NCBI GenBank assembly: GCA_017608025.1
Contig: JAFCGM010000003.1
Coordinates: 1 to 64,000, forward strand
Direction of reading: 5' to 3'
Origin: Candidatus Pacearchaeota archaeon
GTDB taxonomy: Archaea > Nanobdellota > Nanobdellia > UBA10117 > JABICX01
Length of the DNA stretch: 64,000 nt
A model generated the notes under the pieces. The model ran no database searches and had not been told where the DNA came from. It saw only the letters and a list, made by a program, of their open reading frames with translations. Shown in pieces: positions 56,720 to 64,000 of this stretch. The number at the start of each line of letters is the position of its first letter. Within the stretch, counting starts at the first letter, position 1. The position numbers and the translations under genes were made by a program.

Positions 56720-57514
56720 TCACCTTGAAGCAGATGCCTGCCGTTCCAATTCAAATCTCTTGGAAACTGCATTTGAGTGGTTGTCATCCTCATATGCATA
56801 AAGAATTTCCTGAGAAAGGTAAAATGAAATTGGCTTGCTGTCTTTTGCATTTGACTTTTTCTGGTAAGCTCCCTGCGCCATCCATCTCAAAGTCATATCT
56901 ATTCTTTTTTGAGGTGAAAGGTCAACAGCTTTTGGATAGCTTACCCCTCCATATTCAATTGTTGTTATTCCTTCTTTCGGTGATGCTGTGCATATTGCAT
57001 CAACAAAAACCTGCACTGGATTTTTTCCAGTTTTCTTTTCAATAATTTCAAAAGTATCAATTATTTGCTTAGTGATTGTAAGATATTTTCCAGTAAAGCT
57101 TCTAGACATTCTCCAGTGTTTCTTTCCCTTGTGCCCTGAAACCATCAAGTGAAGAATAAGTCGCTCAATAATTGGCTTTTTTGACTTCCAGAACTGCTTT
57201 TTTATGTTTCTTCCAGCAGTGAACGGAACCATAATTGGCTCAATGTTTATGTATTCTTTTAGGGAAATATCTGGAATTACAACAGAACTTAATTCCCATC
57301 TGTCAAAAAGCTTGAAATTATAAATTGGCTTTTTCTTAGATATTTCTTTTTTCTCTTCTTTTTTTGTAGAGAGTTTTTCTTGCTTTGGCTCTTTTTTTGG
57401 AGTTTGTTTCTTAATTTCAGCAGTCTTTGGCTTTTTTTTGCTTTGCTTTTTTTCAGAAACTTCCTTTTTAAGAGCTTCTTCTTTTTTTGCTTTGTTTTCT
57501 GTTTTCTTAGACAT
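56720..57514 (-). CDS. rps7: 30S ribosomal protein S7 with ~65-aa Lys/Glu-rich N-terminal extension
   Basis: KPIIERLILHLMVSGHKGKKHWRMSRSFTGKYLTITKQIIDTFEIIEKKTGKNPVQVFVDAI. Confidence 0.93.
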   Translation of the reverse strand: MSKKTENKAKKEEALKKEVSEKKQSKKKPKTAEIKKQTPKKEPKQEKLSTKKEEKKEISKKKPIYNFKLFDRWELSSVVIPDISLKEYINIEPIMVPFTAGRNIKKQFWKSKKPIIERLILHLMVSGHKGKKHWRMSRSFTGKYLTITKQIIDTFEIIEKKTGKNPVQVFVDAICTASPKEGITTIEYGGVSYPKAVDLSPQKRIDMTLRWMAQGAYQKKSNAKDSKPISFYLSQEILYAYEDDNHSNAVSKRFELERQASASR

Positions 57515-57515
57515 T

Positions 57516-57956
57516 TTATCTTCCTACGGGTTTCTCCTTTCTTCCGGAGCGAATCATTTCAAGAGAACTACCGTTTACTTTTATTACCTGCCACCGAACA
57601 TTCGGGATGTCTCCTTTTGATTTTCCCATATGACCTCCAATTCCAGAAACAAGAACTTGGTCATGCTCGTCAATGAATTTTATTCCGTTTTCTCGCGGAA
57701 CAAAAGCTGTAAGCTGCTTTCCATTTTTGAGAAGCTGAACTCTAACGCACTTACGCATAGCAGAATTAGGCTGCTTAGCTTCAAGCTGACGCTTGTCAAG
57801 AACAATTCCCTTAGCCATTGGAGAGCCTTCTAAAGGGTCTGATTTCTCCTTAAGATGGAATTTTCGTCTAACAAACCACTTGTTGTTATGGCGAAACTTG
57901 TTCCTTCTAGACTTAAGCTTCTTTGCTGCATTTATTCCTCGAGATTTACTTCCCAT
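57516..57956 (-). CDS. rps12: 30S ribosomal protein S12
   Basis: [53 protein letters not shown]; start reassigned. Confidence 0.95.
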   Translation of the reverse strand: MGSKSRGINAAKKLKSRRNKFRHNNKWFVRRKFHLKEKSDPLEGSPMAKGIVLDKRQLEAKQPNSAMRKCVRVQLLKNGKQLTAFVPRENGIKFIDEHDQVLVSGIGGHMGKSKGDIPNVRWQVIKVNGSSLEMIRSGRKEKPVGR

Positions 57957-58021
57957 ACTCTTTTCCTTTATTTTTTGCTTTTTTAAACTTTTTGATTGAA
58001 AATTACTGCTTCTTTGAAAAT

Positions 58022-58447
58022 TCAAAGAACTCGAATATCTTTTACTTCCTTGTAAAAATGAGCAACAACTGCCTTAAGGCACTTTAAAAGCTCCTGCTGG
58101 TTTTTCAGTAATATTCTGCGGTCGTTTCTGTTCTTGAATGTAATTTCAACGATTTTTGAGGTGTTTTCCTTTATTTCGATTTTATTTACTTTAAGAGGAA
58201 AAAGGAAATTCTGTATTAGCTCTTCCAGTGAATTTGATTCTTCTATAACTTTTACTTCCTTTTTCAAACTGCTTTTTATCTGCTTTATATTTTTGCCTTG
58301 CTTTCCTATTGCTTTTGGTGCAGAACCTTTTGGAATAACAAAAACAAGATAATTCTCTGCAGGAAAACATTCAATGGGATTAATTGAAGTTATTTTGCTG
58401 AAAAACTGAAGATTTCTTATAGTATTTGTGTCGTATTTTCTTATCAT
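58022..58447 (-). CDS. NusA-like KH-domain transcription factor
   Basis: [33 protein letters not shown] (KH); location between L30e and S12; start reassigned to MIRKYDT. Confidence 0.85.
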   Translation of the reverse strand: MIRKYDTNTIRNLQFFSKITSINPIECFPAENYLVFVIPKGSAPKAIGKQGKNIKQIKSSLKKEVKVIEESNSLEELIQNFLFPLKVNKIEIKENTSKIVEITFKNRNDRRILLKNQQELLKCLKAVVAHFYKEVKDIRVL

Positions 58448-58692
58448 TTTTTGATTCCAAGAATTGAAATTGAAAAAGGCTTTTTGCATAATGCTCCAAG
58501 CTCTTCACTGTTCTGCTTAATTTCTTCTACTTTAATTCCAAAGTCATCTCTTAATCCTATAAATTCTTCCTTATGAACTGAATTGCTAGGAAGAATAACT
58601 TCTTCCAATTTTTCTTTTCTAGCAAGCTTAAGTACATTTTGCTTTCCGAAAACAAGCTTTTCAGTATTTCTTATTTTTTTCTTTAAATCCAT
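58444..58692 (-). CDS. 50S ribosomal protein L30e
   Basis: L7Ae/L30e-like fold sequence, between rpoA2 and nusA-like gene. Confidence 0.8.
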   Translation of the reverse strand: MDLKKKIRNTEKLVFGKQNVLKLARKEKLEEVILPSNSVHKEEFIGLRDDFGIKVEEIKQNSEELGALCKKPFSISILGIKK

Positions 58693-58698
58693 TTTAGA

Positions 58699-62508
<3,810 letters not shown>

Positions 62509-62509
<1 letters not shown>

Positions 62510-64000
62510 TATATCTCATACCTATCCTTTAATATTAATTTTGGATTTATTCCCATGCTTTTTAATTCAAAAAGGAAAACTTTGAATGCATAAGACATTT
62601 CAACTGGATAAACTGATGACTTGTCTCCGCAAGTCAAACAAGATGTTTTTTTCTTGTAATGGTCATACATAGCTATGTCTCCGCACTTCTTGCAAATATA
62701 AGTTATTGTTTTGTCTGAGTCAAATCTCTCTTTCAAAAGCAAAGAAGCTCCGTGTCCAACAAGTGTGTCTTTTTCCATTTCTCCGAATCTCAAACCGCCT
62801 TCCATTGCCTTTCCTGCTGTTGGCTGACGGGTTAAGAGTGCAACTCTTCCTCTTCCTCTTGATTGAATCTTGTCTGCAACTTGGTACTTAAGTCTCATAT
62901 AAAATATATTCCCCATAAAAACTTTTGCCTGATATTTTTTTCCGCTTTTTCCATCATAAAGAGTTTCCATTCCATCTTCCCTAAAGCCAAGCTTCAAAAG
63001 CTCTTTTCTTAGAAGTTCGGATTTTTCTCCAGAAAATGCAGTTCCATCAATGAATCTTCCTGCAAGAGCTCCAAGCTTTCCGCCAAGAGCTTCAATAAGA
63101 TGTCCTACTGTAATACGACTCATTCCAAAAGGACTGAATATAATATCTGGCTGGATTCCTGTAGCAGTAAAAGGAACGTCTTCTGGATTTACAATCTTTC
63201 CAATAACTCCTTTCTGTCCATGCCTTGAGGAAAACTTATCTCCAAGCTCTGGAACACGGGTATCTCGAACTTCAACTCTTACAAGCTGGTTTCCAGATTC
63301 AGATTCAGTGAGGAAAACTTTTGTTACGTTTCCCTGCTCTCCGAATTTTACTCTAACAGAAGTGTCCTTTCTTATGTTTGCTGCTGAAGAAAAGGATTCA
63401 AGCCGTGACAAGAATCTAGGAGGAGATGTTTTTCCAATAAGCACATCTCCGCTGTTAACATAAACTTCTGGATAAATTATTCCGTCATCTTCTAGGAAAC
63501 GATAGTCGTCTTCAAAAGTGTATCCCTGGACTTCTTTGTCTGGAATTGCTATTTTGTCCATTTGCGCACCAGGATATCTTAACTTTTCAGCTGAATATGG
63601 GCGGTAGTGTGTTGAACGGAAAAGTCCGCGGTCAAATCCTGCTCTGTTGAAAGCAATAGCATCTTCCATATTATATCCTTCGTAGCTAAGAATTGCAATT
63701 ACAATGTTGTTTCCGCCGACAATGTCTTCTCCAAACAAATTATGAGTAAAGGATTTTACAATTGGCTCTTGAATGTAATGAAGAAGATTTGCATTTGTGT
63801 CAAGACGATTAAGGTAGTTTGCTGCATAACATCCTGCTCCTTGCTTTTGAAGCTTCTGCCCTCTCATAATTCTTGAGGACTGGGAAAAGTTCAAATAAGG
63901 AACTAAAGATGCAGTAATTCCAAAAATTGCCACAGGATCAATCTCAATGTGAGTGTGGTCTTTTGACAAGTAAGATTCATTAAGAGCTATAAGAAGATTT
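62509..64000 (-). CDS. rpoB: DNA-directed RNA polymerase subunit B, truncated by window edge
   Basis: SYEGYNMEDAIAFNRAGFDRGLFRS, GDKFSSRHGQKGVIG; frame open to window end (LLIALNESYLSKDHTH). Confidence 0.96.

Overview
The window is a low-GC archaeal chromosome segment. Gene content and the many short proteins suggest a DPANN-type lineage close to Woesearchaeota/Pacearchaeota; this is inference from content, with no tree built. Most of it is a dense core-information region: RNA polymerase B/A'/A'', ribosomal proteins (L30e, S12, S7, S6e, S17e, S8e, L37e, L35Ae, L40e), aIF2-gamma, aIF5A, aIF5B, aRF1, ABCE1, PheST, ValRS, class-I LysRS, TFB, Alba, histone and LSm. It also holds a partial NiFe hydrogenase, a nucleotidyltransferase/TIM-barrel cluster of unknown function, several gene remnants, an intron-containing tRNA-Ile(GAU) and a tRNA-Lys(UUU). 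The most unusual signal is a family of ~35-bp doubly palindromic repeats (idealised TTTTTGGCAACTTGCCTTTTTCTGAAAAAGGCAGA). At six loci a copy sits directly against a duplicated piece of the neighbouring gene. Five are 3' tails (tRNA-Lys, ychF, two nucleotidyltransferase genes, a TIM-barrel gene) and one is a gene start (ABCE1). At least two duplicated tails keep the encoded peptide while differing almost only at silent positions. This looks like an undescribed small mobile or recombinogenic element that targets gene ends. No transposase, integrase or CRISPR array was seen in the window.
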